From Embiotoca jacksoni (lineage: Eukaryota; Chordata; Actinopteri; Embiotocidae), in contig JAKOON010000023.1 in the NCBI GenBank assembly GCA_022577435.1, forward strand, positions 4,498,001 through 4,562,000: a DNA stretch of 64,000 nucleotides. Direction: 5' to 3'. The notes under the pieces were generated by a model, which made no database searches, was not told the DNA's origin, and saw nothing but the letters and a program-made list of their open reading frames with translations. Numbering within the stretch: position 1 is the first letter of the stretch; each line of letters begins with the position of its first letter. A program made the translations under genes and the position numbers. This document shows positions 26,701 through 38,102 of this stretch, one piece after another.

Positions 26701-29219
26701 ACTGAATTTGTAGCTTTCAACCAGGTTTATTGTAGCTCCACTAGCCATTACAACCAGACTGCACATATCATCCGACTGATAATATTTTACATTAATGAAT
26801 AAGAAGCCTCTCGCATGTGGTAAAAAGTCAGAATGCATTTTTCGTGTTGAATTGTATTGGGCAACTTGATCTGATTACTGCATCCACTGTTGTATGAAAT
26901 AGAGCCATGCTGCCCTCTGTCTGTAATATACCAAAATAGTTCTGTACACCAACTAATGAGCATTTTCTTTTTTTTATTTCTTCAATGTATACATTCAATG
27001 ACATTATAAGCTGTTAAATCTTGCATTATAGTTTATATGTTTAATGTGGCGGTAAAGCAGATTCTTTATAAAATAAATGACTGCTGTATAGATCTACAGC
27101 TCCCTGCAAATACAAACTAGGAATTTATTTTGTAACATCTGTTTGAGGGATTTTGTTAACTTTACACACACCTAACTGTGTAATATGCATTTTTCATAGA
27201 TGACATTTTGACATGTCACAGCATGTACTGTGAATAATCAAATCCACGATAGCTGAATTCTATTTACCTTTGGCTTCTGGGCCCTAGTATTGTTAATGCT
27301 GGCTTGCTTTCATGGCTTACTGGGACTAGAATTGAAATGAGCCATTGGTAATGTCATTAGGAATACCTGTGTGAAGTCAAACTGTGCTTTGAAAAAGGCC
27401 AAAAGGCAAATTTTTGACAGAAATTGAAATCTAATCTCTTTAAAATGGTTATAATTGACTTTCTAGTATAAAACATAAAGTCATTTTTTTTTCTGTTACT
27501 AATTTCATGGCAGAAGTACTCAGTCAATTCAAATCAATAATAGAGTTACCTCCATATTGATAACTATATCACTTGTCTGTGGAGTGATCTATATTAGGTT
27601 TTCACGTGTAAGAATTAGGCCTACAAGAGTATCAGTGATACAGCGCTAAACAGCAGCTTTGTCCGTTTCAGAGTAATTAGGTCAATGGTGGTTCGCGGTG
27701 TAAACATACACCGGTTCAAAGGTCATAATTTAGAAAGTGACACCGGTACGTGCCGGCTGTTGTCAGGAAATGCTGCTGACCACAAATGTGACTTTTGATG
27801 CCACAATGCACAGTCTAATACACATTAAACATTCAGTCTTAATAATTATTTGACTGCACAGGATTAAGTCTGAAAAGTTACTGTAAACATAAACATATTC
27901 TTCCCATATCATGAAATAATGGTTATGTTGAAGTTTGTAATTAATCACAATCCAAACCTAACTGCAACAAAAAATACTGTATTAAGCCTAATCCACAGAT
28001 TTTCTTTTTCTTTTTTTTAAACGACCTATTACGCTTTTCCATACTTCAGTCATATTATATACAATGTTACAATGTGGGTTGTTCACATTACATATTCATT
28101 GTGTAGGATTTAAGAGGATCTATTATCAGAATTGGAAATATAATATCCAGCATTATGATGACATTGGTGTATAATACCCTGAAACTGAGAACCGGTATAT
28201 TTTCATTATCTTATAATGAGTCCTTCATAGCTACAGCGACGGTCCTGAGGTCAGCTCATCACGGATTTCTTCATATGGTCATCTGCTCCAGCCACAACAT
28301 GCCAAGACGTACAAGGACGCGTCCGTCCACGTTCAGTCTGTCTATAATACCAAAAGCAGTTATCCTCCAAAGAAGATATTCCAAGCCCACATGTGCACTC
28401 AGTGCCGAAAAAAAAAAAAAAGTGTCAGTGCTCCCCTTATTCACATGGTGATGTATGTGTCTCATCTGGTATCAGCAAATCATTAAGTTTTACATTCTTT
28501 ATTTCTATGTGAATAACAGATTCTAGGAAATATTGCTGATCTTCACAACATACATTGATTTAATTAGGGGGACTACCATTTCAATTAGGCCTATTGGAGT
28601 AATAAGGGTAGGTCAGAGTTTAGGCTGTGTCTCAGTTTGCTTACTTGTGTACTCACACTTGCTATTTTGTGGACATAAGTGCAATCACTTATCAGTATGG
28701 CAACAGGCAGTGCGCCATATGAACATTCAGGTGTATTCATAACAGCAAAAAAATTGAGAATGTAACACTCAACACTTTTCACCCTCATCAGTGGCCATGA
28801 TGGTTATGTAGCGGCTGACATATTTTCAACCTCCTGAAATGGGCAGAGGCTGCAGCTGTTGTGGAAAACATCACAAATAAAAGTTGTACACGTCAACGCA
28901 AGAGTGTTTCTTTTTCACTATGTGCCTCGATACTGCTGTTGCAAAAGCTATCAGCATGTTTATTGTGTACGTGAACAAGGGGTCACCAAACCTTTTTTCA
29001 TTTTTAGGTAAAATGAAAAACAAAGCCAAGTAAGTGTAAGTGTGTCAAAAGAAGTACGGGAATAGAGACACAGTACGAGTACATAGCAGGACCATGTATG
29101 AAACACAAAAGAGCTTGACAGGAGAGCTTTAAATTTGAAAAGTAAACAGGAAGCCTACCAAACAGTGACATGACTTCTGTTGTCATGCAAACACAGGAGT
29201 TCATAGGAAATAGTATTTG

Positions 29220-29249
29220 TATAATAATAATAATAATAATAATAATAAT
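29220..29249. repeat. (ATA)n trinucleotide repeat
   Basis: About nine to ten uninterrupted ATA units. Confidence 0.9.
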
Positions 29250-29501
29250 TGTATTATCTGATTGAATATCTAATGACTTCAAAAGCTCTGCTGTTTCATA
29301 ATCTGTCTCTATTCTTGTTCACTTTGTACCCTTCTGGTGCCAGGCCAACATTATTGTAGGGTTAATGTATGTTATTTAAACCAGCCACTAACAGAGAAAA
29401 GCAGGTAGGCATGAACGGAAACAGGTGAGCGTCATATAGTTCCTCCTGGGTAGTGTAGCCCAAGTTTATGTAGGGTCATCATGAATTACCCAGAAAACCA
29501 G

Positions 29502-29526
29502 ACATAGAGAGAGAGAGAGAGAGAGA
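29502..29526. repeat. (GA)n microsatellite
   Basis: About 12 GA units followed by an AAGAAAAGAG stretch. Confidence 0.9.
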
Positions 29527-30934
29527 AGAAAAGAGTACCAACCCATTGTGATCACTACGTACACTTATTAATAGGGGTATAATTAGGACAAAATTTAAAT
29601 CCACCGGTATGTGACACCATAAGCAGATAATGAGCGTGATATTTACCAAATGACCTGCTGTAATCTTTGTTGCTATGGATGTTCGTGTTGTCTATTGTCA
29701 TATTCCCGACCGGATACAGGCTCAAGCATGCACGGGTGGATGTGAGGAGTTACCATCTCCAATCAAGGCCAGGAAATGATTTTACTTAGTGGTTGCAATA
29801 AATTTGGCGTCTTGGTTTCCACACCGGCAAGAGGACGAGGTATGAGCACTTGTTTCTGCCGCGCCGCAGGCTTCCTGGAAGTTGGCCAGTCAGAAGGGAG
29901 AAGGCCTTGTCGAAAGGGGGCTTTAAAGAGACAGGAACTAAACATACGGCTTGTTTCAGACAGGAGGGTGAACTGAGGGGCTGCATAAAGGGCCAGTACT
30001 GGATAAATTCGGATTTCTTGAACTGTGAATCATGCAATACTACTGCAGTGGAACTCCATAATAAAAAAAAAACATTAAAAAAACAAAAACCTGCATAGCA
30101 GGTCTTGCAAAATAGCCCCCTGAAATCACCCAAAAATGTACAAAGACTCTGTTACACTACAAGATGACATTTTTCAATCCTGCAGCCAAAAGTTCATCCT
30201 GCTTGCAGTACATGATATACTTACAAATAGTTAAATATATGCTTTGTATATAGCTACTGTATTTAAAAAAAAATGTCAAGTTTCACAGACATCATTACTC
30301 TTGTTTTTCTCTCTCAGTGCTCATTTCAATGCTTGGAAATGATATTAAATTTGTACTTGAAGAATGTTTTATTATTAGGACTTTGAACATGATACTCAGC
30401 CCATATGAATGATTATGCCACAAGTAAGGTTCCCTGTGTACACTTATTGACGTAACTGTGTGTCATCTCTATCCTCCCTTTTCTATCTTTTATTAATAAA
30501 TAATGATTTTGTTATGACCACATTTCAGGGTTGTAGGTTGCCTCGTACGTGTCCCATCTGTGTCATAACATGTGTACTGTATGAGAAAAGAATGAGTGAC
30601 AAATTAAAGGAAAGTGTCTTGTGACATCTAGCATCCACACATTGTACTGTTTGACAAATTAGATTTTTGATCATTTTAGGCAACCCATCTCGACTGAGCT
30701 CATTACTGCATGTGTTGGCCCACCACAACAGCTTCAATGCTTCTTCGTATATATTACACAGTTCTTTGTAACTCTGCTAGAGGGATGAACACCATTCTTC
30801 CAAAAGATATTCCCTCATTTGATGTGTCAATACTCGTGATGAGGACTATCGACGACAAAGCTCCCAAATATCCCATAGATCTGATCTGATGACTGTCAAT
30901 GTCACATCTTTCTTATAGGCCTACTTTGCAAAAA

Positions 30935-30936
<2 letters not shown>

Positions 30937-30977
<41 letters not shown>
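30937..30977. repeat. Poly-T run (41 bp)
   Basis: Pure T run of 41 bases, about 0.7 kb left of the kmt2c CpG-rich region. It may be the tail of a minus-strand retro-insertion, but no body is recognised. Confidence 0.9.
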
Positions 30978-30979
<2 letters not shown>

Positions 30980-32340
30980 CCTTTATGGATTGAACTGCAT
31001 TCAGGTTTTTGCTCTAATTTGCCACCTATCTGCATATCGCTATCTGATATATTTGAACTGGCTTCCGAATGATTCATGTCAATTTAAAATGCGCCGTGTC
31101 TTGTATGAGCCAGCAGGGGGAGCTCACAGTTTAGGAAAGCAGTGCCAAGGTTTACCATTTAAAGGAACAGGGCTGTGTTTATTTCCAGTTATTTTTCTGA
31201 GAGCTTCATTCGAAGAAACTCGGTTGCCTAAGTTGTAACTACAAGAGCCTAAATAAACAAAATCTACGTAAATACGTAAAACCCACTGGTTCCATTACAA
31301 ATTATGTACAGCCGCTGAAAGCAGACCCCTGGGGGCTTTTCCGAAAGTTAACCCCTGCTTGTACAGTATGTCTGCCAGTTTGCACCTACCTTTACTTAAC
31401 ACCTAATGCAAAGCCTGCATTTGTATACGAGGGTGCGTGTGTACGTGTGAGGGGTGGGAAAGCAGGAAAGGAGACAGTGTTGTAGGGGAGCCTGCTCAGA
31501 CCAGTTCATTTGGCACGGGTCTGAACCACCACCACCACCACCACCATTGCTTATTAAAGTTAATCAATCTTTGTGTGTCTCCCTGTTATGAGGAAGACCG
31601 CCGACTGCTGGATTCACCATAGCCGCTGACGAAGATTTGCACGAGCTGGAGGACCAGGTTCCCCTCCAACCCCGGCAAAAATCCAGGCTCCGGCTTTTGG
31701 AGACCTCCTTTGCCATTATTTTATTTACTAAATGCCCATATCCCTCCGCAGGGTCAGAGAGTATTTTGAAGAAATTGCAAAATAATTTACGTGCTATTTT
31801 CTATTACGTCGTTTTACCGACGTTTCGGGACTTGTCCCACGCTCGTCAAAACGCTCCTTTCTCGGCGAGCCGCACTCGTTTGAAAAGCTCTGCGCGCCGT
31901 AGTCGCGCCGGGAGAGGAGGGTCTAGTTTTCGAACAGCCCAGAGGGGGCTGCGCTTCGGTGCCACTTATCATTAGATATGGCCACCGTTACAGAGTACGC
32001 CGAAGCGTCATCTTCAACTTAATTCTTTTTGTGATATTTCGTGGTCAAAATTTTTTTATTTGCAGCTCGGTCAGCGCGGCCGGCGGGACGGTATTTCTCG
32101 GCAATCTAATGTGTGTTTTTACATGTCTTCGGAGGCGGGTGTTGCTGCGTGGCAGGCTGGCTGCGAGAGTCTCCTAACTGGCCGCTCGGTCCCGCAGCTT
32201 GTCGCAGCTGAAGAAAACAGAACCGGTTGCCAACCCGGCGGTCGGCTCCCAACATTTGCTCTGCGCGTCGCCGTGCTCCCCCCGAGGATCCGCGTTTAAA
32301 GTTTCGTTCAACGGAGTCTCGACTTTTGCAGCCGCTTTTG

Positions 32341-32414
32341 GATTTTTTTTTTTAATTTTTTTTTTTTGGGGGGGGGATTTTATTTTATTTTATTTTATTT
32401 TTTTTGGGGGGGGG
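32341..32414. repeat. Alternating T and G homopolymers in the kmt2c promoter
   Basis: A T run, nine G (32368-32376), ATTTT units, another T run, then nine G again (32406-32414). Only two G runs, so an intramolecular G-quadruplex is possible only if each run contributes two G tracts. Confidence 0.85.
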
Positions 32415-32702
32415 CTTTTGATTTTTGTTTGTACGTTTAATGGTAAAAAAAATTGTTGGCCGTAGACTTGGGTGGCTAACGCCAACTAGCTATATAACCC
32501 GAACTCGTGCGACGACAGCTGTCATTGGAGAAAGGAAAGTGATCCCTGCAAATGCGTGTGCCAGCGAAGCGGCTTTCCGTGGGATTTACGTCGTCTGCTT
32601 TCCCGTCAAATGGGCGAAGTTGGGAATAACATTGCAACGCTGGAATATAATGATATGCGTTATGCATTTTTGAGAACTGCGGTGTTGCTTCATTGGAGAG
32701 AG

Positions 32703-32733
32703 GCTAGCTAGCTCAATTAGCTCGCTAGCTAGC
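32703..32733 (+). repeat. Perfect 10-bp inverted repeat (GCTAGCTAGC) with 11-nt loop
   Basis: The arms at 32703-32712 and 32724-32733 are identical and self-complementary, so they can pair across an 11-nt loop. The hairpin lies 44 nt before the short upstream ORF in putative exon 1. It could fold in the mRNA or simply be one of the GCTAGC-rich stretches frequent around fish promoters. Confidence 0.6.
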
Positions 32734-32776
32734 TGGGTGATAAAAGTGCGACGTTTCATCCCCCAGTATTTCGGAC

Positions 32777-32803
32777 ATGAAGAGGATAACTCGCTGCTCA
32801 TAG
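32777..32803 (+). promoter_or_regulatory. Short upstream ORF (8 codons plus stop) in the putative kmt2c 5' UTR
   Basis: ATG AAG AGG ATA ACT CGC TGC TCA TAG reads within putative exon 1. The ATG has a G at -3. Its stop lies 10 nt before the main ATG in the spliced message, in a different frame. Upstream ORFs of this size commonly lower main-ORF translation; whether this one does is inference and depends on exon 1 being right. Confidence 0.45.
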
Positions 32804-33124
32804 GGCTGGAAGGTAAGCCGCGGTGACGACTCGTGTCGTTTCTTGTGTTTTTTTTTGTTTTTTTTTTAATACATTTCTTTTTTTTGGGGGAATTCACCCA
32901 TTTTCAAAGTGAGGCTGAGAGCCAACGTGATCCTCCTCCTCCTCCTCCTCCTCCTCTCCGGTCTTGGTGTCGGGGGTTTTGTCGCCGCCTCGGCTCTCAT
33001 GACTCGAGACTATTCAACGGAGCGATCGACGAGATCTGCTTCACGGGTGTGTGTTTTTTTTTTTTTTTTGTATAATCAAGACGTGGAGGGGCTATAACGT
33101 TTTGTTTACCGGTTTAACGCGTTA

Positions 33125-33190
33125 TTACGGAGGTGGAGGTGTAGGGAGAGAGAGGAGGGGAGGAGGAGGAAGGAGGAGGAAGGAGGGAGG
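33125..33190. repeat. GGA-rich purine tract
   Basis: About 65 bases almost entirely A/G on the plus strand, with many GGAGG units, at the start of kmt2c intron 1. It has G-quadruplex or triplex potential. Confidence 0.85.
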
Positions 33191-33272
33191 TCGATTATCC
33201 CACACCCAGCTGACGTTAGTCGGCTTTATAACAAAGCAACACATCGTATGGGAACGGATCGTTTTCACTTTT

Positions 33273-33296
33273 TGTGTGTGTGTGTGTGTGTGTGTG
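33273..33296. repeat. (GT)n microsatellite
   Basis: About 12 GT units near the promoter, with a shorter GT run at 33332-33346. Confidence 0.9.
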
Positions 33297-34780
33297 GAGC
33301 ATTGTAGTTTCCATTGGATAGACCGAGCCTTTGTGTGTGTGTGTGTTGGGCACAAATGCTCATCATCACCGCGGACCCCCGGACGAAGTTGGCTTAGCGG
33401 ATAAGTGTTAGTTCAGGATACCGTTAAGTTTCGCCACCGTCTCCGGACCATTACGTGTAAGATTTATTAGAAGCACACGGGACAGACAAAAAAAAAAAAA
33501 AAGGCTGAAGAAGATCTTCGGTGTTTTGTTAAGTCGCAAGTACGATGAGTTGGCCAACTAAAAAAAAAAAAAAAAAAACCGCGACCGTAGATTAACCTGT
33601 TTGCTGCGTGAACCTCCTTTTCAAAGTTGTCCTCGCTGGATAAATAATGTCTTTCAAAATCTAATCCGACTATTATTGCCCCCCCTCCCCCTCCTCCCCC
33701 CCCCCCCTGCTGCGTGTGATCGATGGGTCGCGTTTTCGGACGTTGTCAGTGGTACTTTTTTTTTGTTTTTGTTTTTGTTTTTGTGTGTCTGTGGTCGCCG
33801 AAGAAAAAGGCGACAAGAGTTCAACACAACAGGCTAGCTGTCGTTAGCTGGATGCAACACCGCTTTGTGCCCAAAGCTGGAGTTAACAAAAGCTAACGCT
33901 AGCGTGTTTTCAATTGTTGCCGGTGGTGGTCGTGACTGCCCGGTCGGTCACCGGATCCCTAACCTCGGATGCCCCGTCGAGTCAACGGTGTTCGCATCAC
34001 ATTCAGTTAAGGCTCACCTGGTTGTTAATCTGCTTATATTAAAAAAAAAACCAAAATGTTTCATTTATCTCCGTGTATTGTTTTGGAGGAACAAGTGAGA
34101 GCACCTATTTCTTTTCTAAAGGTTGCGTTTTTGGTGTCGGACCGCCATCTGTCCACTGAGATGGGAGGCTGGCGGAGGATATTATCCAAAACAATATAAC
34201 CAGAAACCAGTAGTTAAAGGTGGTGTCTGTCAAATGGAGTTGTTTTCTGGGTCACTGATAGAAAATGCCTCAATAATCATTTTAATCATTTCAGCCCTCA
34301 CTATGTCCTTAAAACCCCACTAGGCATGACGAGCCACCGGTAATTGTTCATTAGAGGAGTATTGAAAGCATATGTTTTTTTTTAATGTGGGGCCAAACAA
34401 TACATTGCGTCTGCATCGACATTGTATTGTACAGATGTGCAATATGCCACACTGCAAAGTATACCGTGCATTGAAACAAACTATGCTCAGCATGGTTTAC
34501 AGTGTTACTGACCTGAAACCGAGCAAAGTTGACTTTCTCATCATAATGCCAATATGTTGTTTGATGTGATTGCCTTGTGATACAAAACAAAACCACAGTG
34601 GTTTGTGTGGACGTTTGCGTCTACCTTTCTGAGGAGGAATCACCATTGATCACTACTGGTGGAAACACAGCATAGCAGGAACATTTCAGCTTGTGCAACA
34701 CTTGGAACAGACAAAATACAGACTGGTCACAAATTTAAAATAATTAAAAATATTTTTCAGGTGTCTGATAGTAACCCATC

Positions 34781-34863
34781 ACTACCACCAGTAGGTTGCA
34801 GTAATGCACCAAAAAACTGTTTATCCAACCACCTTTATGCAAAAAAAAAAAAAGGAGAAGAAC
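34781..34863. mobile_element. Short teleost repeat relic in kmt2c intron 1
   Basis: ACCACCAGTAGGTTGCAGTA with ATGCACCA, followed by an A-rich run and GGAGAAGAAC, matches a common fish repeat ('ccaGTaGGtGGCAGTAATGCACC...AAGAAGAAG'). Confidence 0.6.
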
Positions 34864-35252
34864 AACCGACCAGGTGCTGGTATGTTTTGTGGCACTGTGA
34901 ATGCTGCTACACAAGCTGGAGAAAATTGCAAGGACTAGTAAAGCTGTCAAAATGTTCACTGTGGAACTCCTTTAATAAATCAACAAAAATGAGATGCAGT
35001 GAAAAGTGCCAGGTAAAGCTAATGAATAATTCTAACAGCTACGGACAGTTATTTGAACTTCCACATCCACAGGTCCACAATCAATGGGTAGCTTTGTCCC
35101 CAAACCAAATAGGTTTGATTTTAGACAGCAAATACTGGCCTTCATCTTAAATATAATGGCTAAAGACATGCATCCCATTAGCTTTATCTACGGTAAAGGG
35201 TTTCTGAAGTTTGATGGGATTTGTTAAGCCTGAGATGGTGTGAATAATTCTC

Positions 35253-35256
<4 letters not shown>

Positions 35257-35289
<33 letters not shown>
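35257..35289. repeat. (GT)n microsatellite in kmt2c intron 1
   Basis: About 16 GT units. Confidence 0.92.
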
Positions 35290-35291
<2 letters not shown>

Positions 35292-36276
35292 ACTAGATTG
35301 TGCAGAGCGCAAATACTGCTTTTCCTTGAAATGCCCATTCCCAATCACAAGTTGTGTTATGTGCACAAATCAACCCAGCTGATCATTAAAATAACAATTG
35401 AAGGAATATGTTTTGGAAGAATGGTGTTCGTTCCTTCAATGGGGATCCAGAAACTTAGAGAATCTATGCCGAGGAGCGTTGCTGCAGTTATGCATGTTTT
35501 ACAATGTTAATGTTGGTGTTTACTTTAATTTAACACATCTATGGCTTCACCTTACAGTAGTGAGCTTTTCACGATAGAGCCCGATTGCACAAAAACTGTC
35601 GGAAATCCATGGAAAATAGTCAATGGTCAACATTGGGTTTTGGTTTTAATTACTAAATGTGTCAAAGTTTTACAGGGTAAATTCCATTGTGGAAAAGAAA
35701 TCAGATGTTTTTTTCCACCAACTATAGAACCGGTGGCAAAAAAAAACTATATCCTGTTTTGTTTTTTTCCCCGACAGCAATCACTCACTCACTCACCGGG
35801 TAAACAAAAATACTTAATTGCATAATGACTTGTGTGAAGCATAGAGCATCACAATTGGCTGCACTGTGTCATTTCCATGTTATTTCAGTCACACTGCTAA
35901 ACAGGTTGGGTGGGAAATAACACAAACTTTTTTTTTTTTTCCCCCTCATATAGTCTAATGAAAATAGGCCCGTCAACGTTTCAGACATCTGTTTGAAACG
36001 GGGTATATGAGGGTTATGGAGTGGAATGATTTTGCCCCAGTTGCCCCAAAAGAAGTGTGGTTTTAAAAATTAAAAATAAAAGTTTTTTCTTACTCTGTTC
36101 ACCTCCATTTAATGAGAAAACTGTAATGACATTCAACTCTGATACTATTTGTACCCTCTATTTGTGGTAATATGACTGTTTAGGTGGGTTTTTATAGCTC
36201 TATGCCGGCGATAGCCTTTGGCCAGACGCTCCCTTGGACTCGAGGATGAACTGATTTAGATTTTGGTGGTCAAACA

Positions 36277-36331
36277 TGGAGCTGCAACAATCAGTCACTT
36301 AAGCAATTAGTTAATTGACATTTTTTAATCC
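36277..36331. mobile_element. Half copy of a teleost inverted-repeat element
   Basis: GAGCTGCAACAATCAGTCAC followed by AATTAGTTAATTGACA matches one end of the family 'GGGCTGCAACTAACGATTA...GATTAATCGA'. The other end is missing. A fuller copy lies at 42152-42464. Confidence 0.55.
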
Positions 36332-36633
36332 AAAAGGTCATCTTCACTGTGGCATCATAGTATTTTGAATAAACCCTTTTCTGGCCTTATTTAATGCTAT
36401 AACTCAGTGGCAGAAGGGGAGATTGTGACCATAATCCACTTTTGGTTGGAAACTGAATTGGTGACTGTAATCTCGGGAGCCCACTTTGAAACTGTGGGGA
36501 TTGTATATATATATATTGCACTGTCAGGTTAAAGATGTGAGTGAAGCATCCACATTTTAGATATTGAAGCTTCTTTGCAGCAACATCCATAATTAAAGTA
36601 TTGTCTACTGTCATGGCAACAACTTTCTGTTCT

Positions 36634-36765
36634 ATCAGAATCAGCTGTATTGGCTAAGCATGAACACATATAAGGAATTTGACTTTTGTTTAGTCTCTAT
36701 GAATTTATGCATCATTACAGTAGACATACAGCAGCAAAAGAATAACAAAATGTAACAATTCAAGG
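36634..36765. mobile_element. Teleost repeat relic in kmt2c intron 1
   Basis: TCAGAATCAGCTGTATTGGC followed by AAGGAATTTGACTTTTGTT and ACATACAGCAGCAAAAGAAT matches a very common fish repeat ('tcagaatcagctttattggccaagtatg...acaaggaatttgact'). Confidence 0.65.
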
Positions 36766-37627
36766 CAAATCATTTTTTTCTTATATATTCTTAAGCATGC
36801 ATTTTTTTTTTTTTTTATTGAATACCTTCAACGTGTTCTACAGATAAATCTGGACTGACATGGAAGTAAACTGCAATTTGTCTGATTTGCAGAGGCCTAC
36901 TACCATGAAGCAGTAATTGTAGTTACTGCATCATTTACGTGCAAACAATCAATGGATATTTTTCTCCAACTAGGGTTGGGCAATAAACTGGCATTTGATC
37001 ATTTCTACAGCGAACCATCGTGACAGACAATGACATCGGGGCGTGGATTAATCTATTCATTTAGGTACACATTTATCACTGCATCACAACAATAAATTAT
37101 AAGCTTTGTCTTTTTTTGCCACTTCCCATATACATATACATAGTAATTTCTTAACACTTTATGTAAATGACTGAAGATTCAAACAGTGTCTCCATCCTCC
37201 ACAGCTGGTTGAAAAGCTCCGAGATGTCCTTACTGCTCCTCGGCATAAATTGTAGCTCACTACAATCAGCAAAATGGATCTACACAAAATTTGTGAACTA
37301 TGCTTTGAACGGAGGACTGCATAATTTATTTTTTATTGTAAAATGTGGATCATAATATACATACATCTAGAGCTACATTCATACTGCTCACCCTGCTTTG
37401 TGCCAATCGGCACTCGGGTATGTCCGTCCTGATTGCAGCAACACCATTGCTGCTTCACTCTGGCTCTCCCATCTACTTACTATGTTAGTTTATCTGGGAT
37501 GGATTGTCCATCAGTCTGACCAGAGCTCCAACTGTAAGAGCCATCTGACTTGCAGTGACTCTTATTTTCCACTAGGCTTTTTCTTTGTTTGACATGTCTG
37601 AAAGTTAATGAACAGAAGTCAAATATC

Positions 37628-38102
37628 TATCTGTCCATTTTCTATGCCTGCTTTGTCATGAGATTTGGGGGGCCTGGAGCCTGTCACAGCTAACTTTGGG
37701 AAAAGTTAGGGTTATTACATTTCATTTAGCTGATGCTTTTATCCAAAGCGACTTACAACACACTGATGGTTCACCATCAGGGGGCAATTTAGGGTTCAGT
37801 GTCTTGCTCAAGGACACTTAGGCATGTGGACGGGAGGAGCTGGGGATTGAGCCACCAACCTTCCGATTAGCGTGCAACCCACTCTACCGACTGAGCCACA
37901 GCCTCCCCAAGGGTTCATCCTGGACAGGTCGGCAGTCCATCACGGGGCCAACACAGAAAGTCAGACATTCATTCACACTCGCAGCCAATTTAGAATCACC
38001 AATTAATGCTCGTCTTTGGGCTGTGGGAGGAAGCTGAGGCACCTGAAGCACAAAACCCATGCAGGCACAGAAAGAGAACGTGAACTCCACACAGAAAGGC
38101 CC
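37628..38102. mobile_element. Teleost LINE-tail-type repeat, split by a second repeat
   Basis: The left part (CCATTTTCTATGCCTGC...GGCCTGGAGCCTGTCACAGC) and right part (CATCCTGGACAGGTCGGCAG...GTCTTTGGGCTGTGGGAGGA...GTGAACTCCACACAGAAAGG) are the two halves of a common fish repeat. They are separated at 37714-37909 by another repeat, listed next. Confidence 0.7.
37714..37909. mobile_element. SINE-like teleost repeat inserted in another repeat, with possible 6-bp target duplication
   Basis: It contains CATTTAGCTGATGCTTTTAT, CCAAAGCGACTTACAACA, GTCTTGCTCAAGGACACTTA and ending ACTCTACCGACTGAGCCACA, a very common fish repeat. AGGGTT occurs just before (37708-37713) and just after (37910-37915) it, consistent with a target-site duplication. 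Confidence 0.65.

Larger units (their letters stand above)
23720..31599. other. Intergenic spacer upstream of kmt2c, no gene seen
   Basis: AT-rich spacer with a (CT)n at 24800-24816, an ATA/TAA repeat at 29220-29249, GA repeat at 29502-29526, and 41-base poly-T at 30937-30977. The longest open frame is 139 codons at 23899-24318 (+), unrecognised. A CCA repeat (31528-31546) lies at the edge of the kmt2c promoter region. Confidence 0.6.
32450..32812 (+). other. kmt2c: kmt2c non-coding exon 1 (5' UTR), 5' end not determined
   Basis: A consensus donor (GGAAG|GTAAGC) sits at 32812/32813 in CpG-rich DNA, and the first coding exon begins after a clean acceptor (TTTTAG) at 39209, one base before the ATG. 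Joining the two leaves an in-frame TAA at 32787-32789, nine codons before the ATG, so translation cannot start further upstream in this frame. The left limit given is only a guess, because the start site cannot be read from the sequence; it may lie as far left as about 31.6 kb. The exon contains a short upstream ORF and a perfect 10-bp hairpin, listed separately. The donor was chosen by sequence, not by transcript data. Confidence 0.6.
31600..33450 (+). promoter_or_regulatory. CpG-rich promoter region of kmt2c
   Basis: CpG dinucleotides become dense here (for example 31800-31960, 32060-32320, 32480-32600, 32750-32830 and 32960-33040), against a CpG-poor background on both sides. There is no obvious TATA box, as is usual for CpG-island housekeeping or chromatin genes. 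The region also holds two 9-base G runs (32368-32376, 32406-32414) and a GGA-rich purine tract (33125-33190). Placement of the start site is inference from the downstream donor and coding exon. No divergent coding gene is visible on the minus strand. Confidence 0.7.

Noticed and set aside
1..31599. A neighbouring gene expected from human synteny upstream of KMT2C (for example XRCC2)
   Set aside because: I looked for its conserved ATP-binding and core segments in both strands' open frames and saw none.
31637..31975. 112-codon plus-strand frame in the kmt2c CpG region
   Set aside because: GC-rich promoter DNA often stays open by chance. It lacks conserved features and does not connect to the kmt2c frame, which has an in-frame stop upstream of its ATG.
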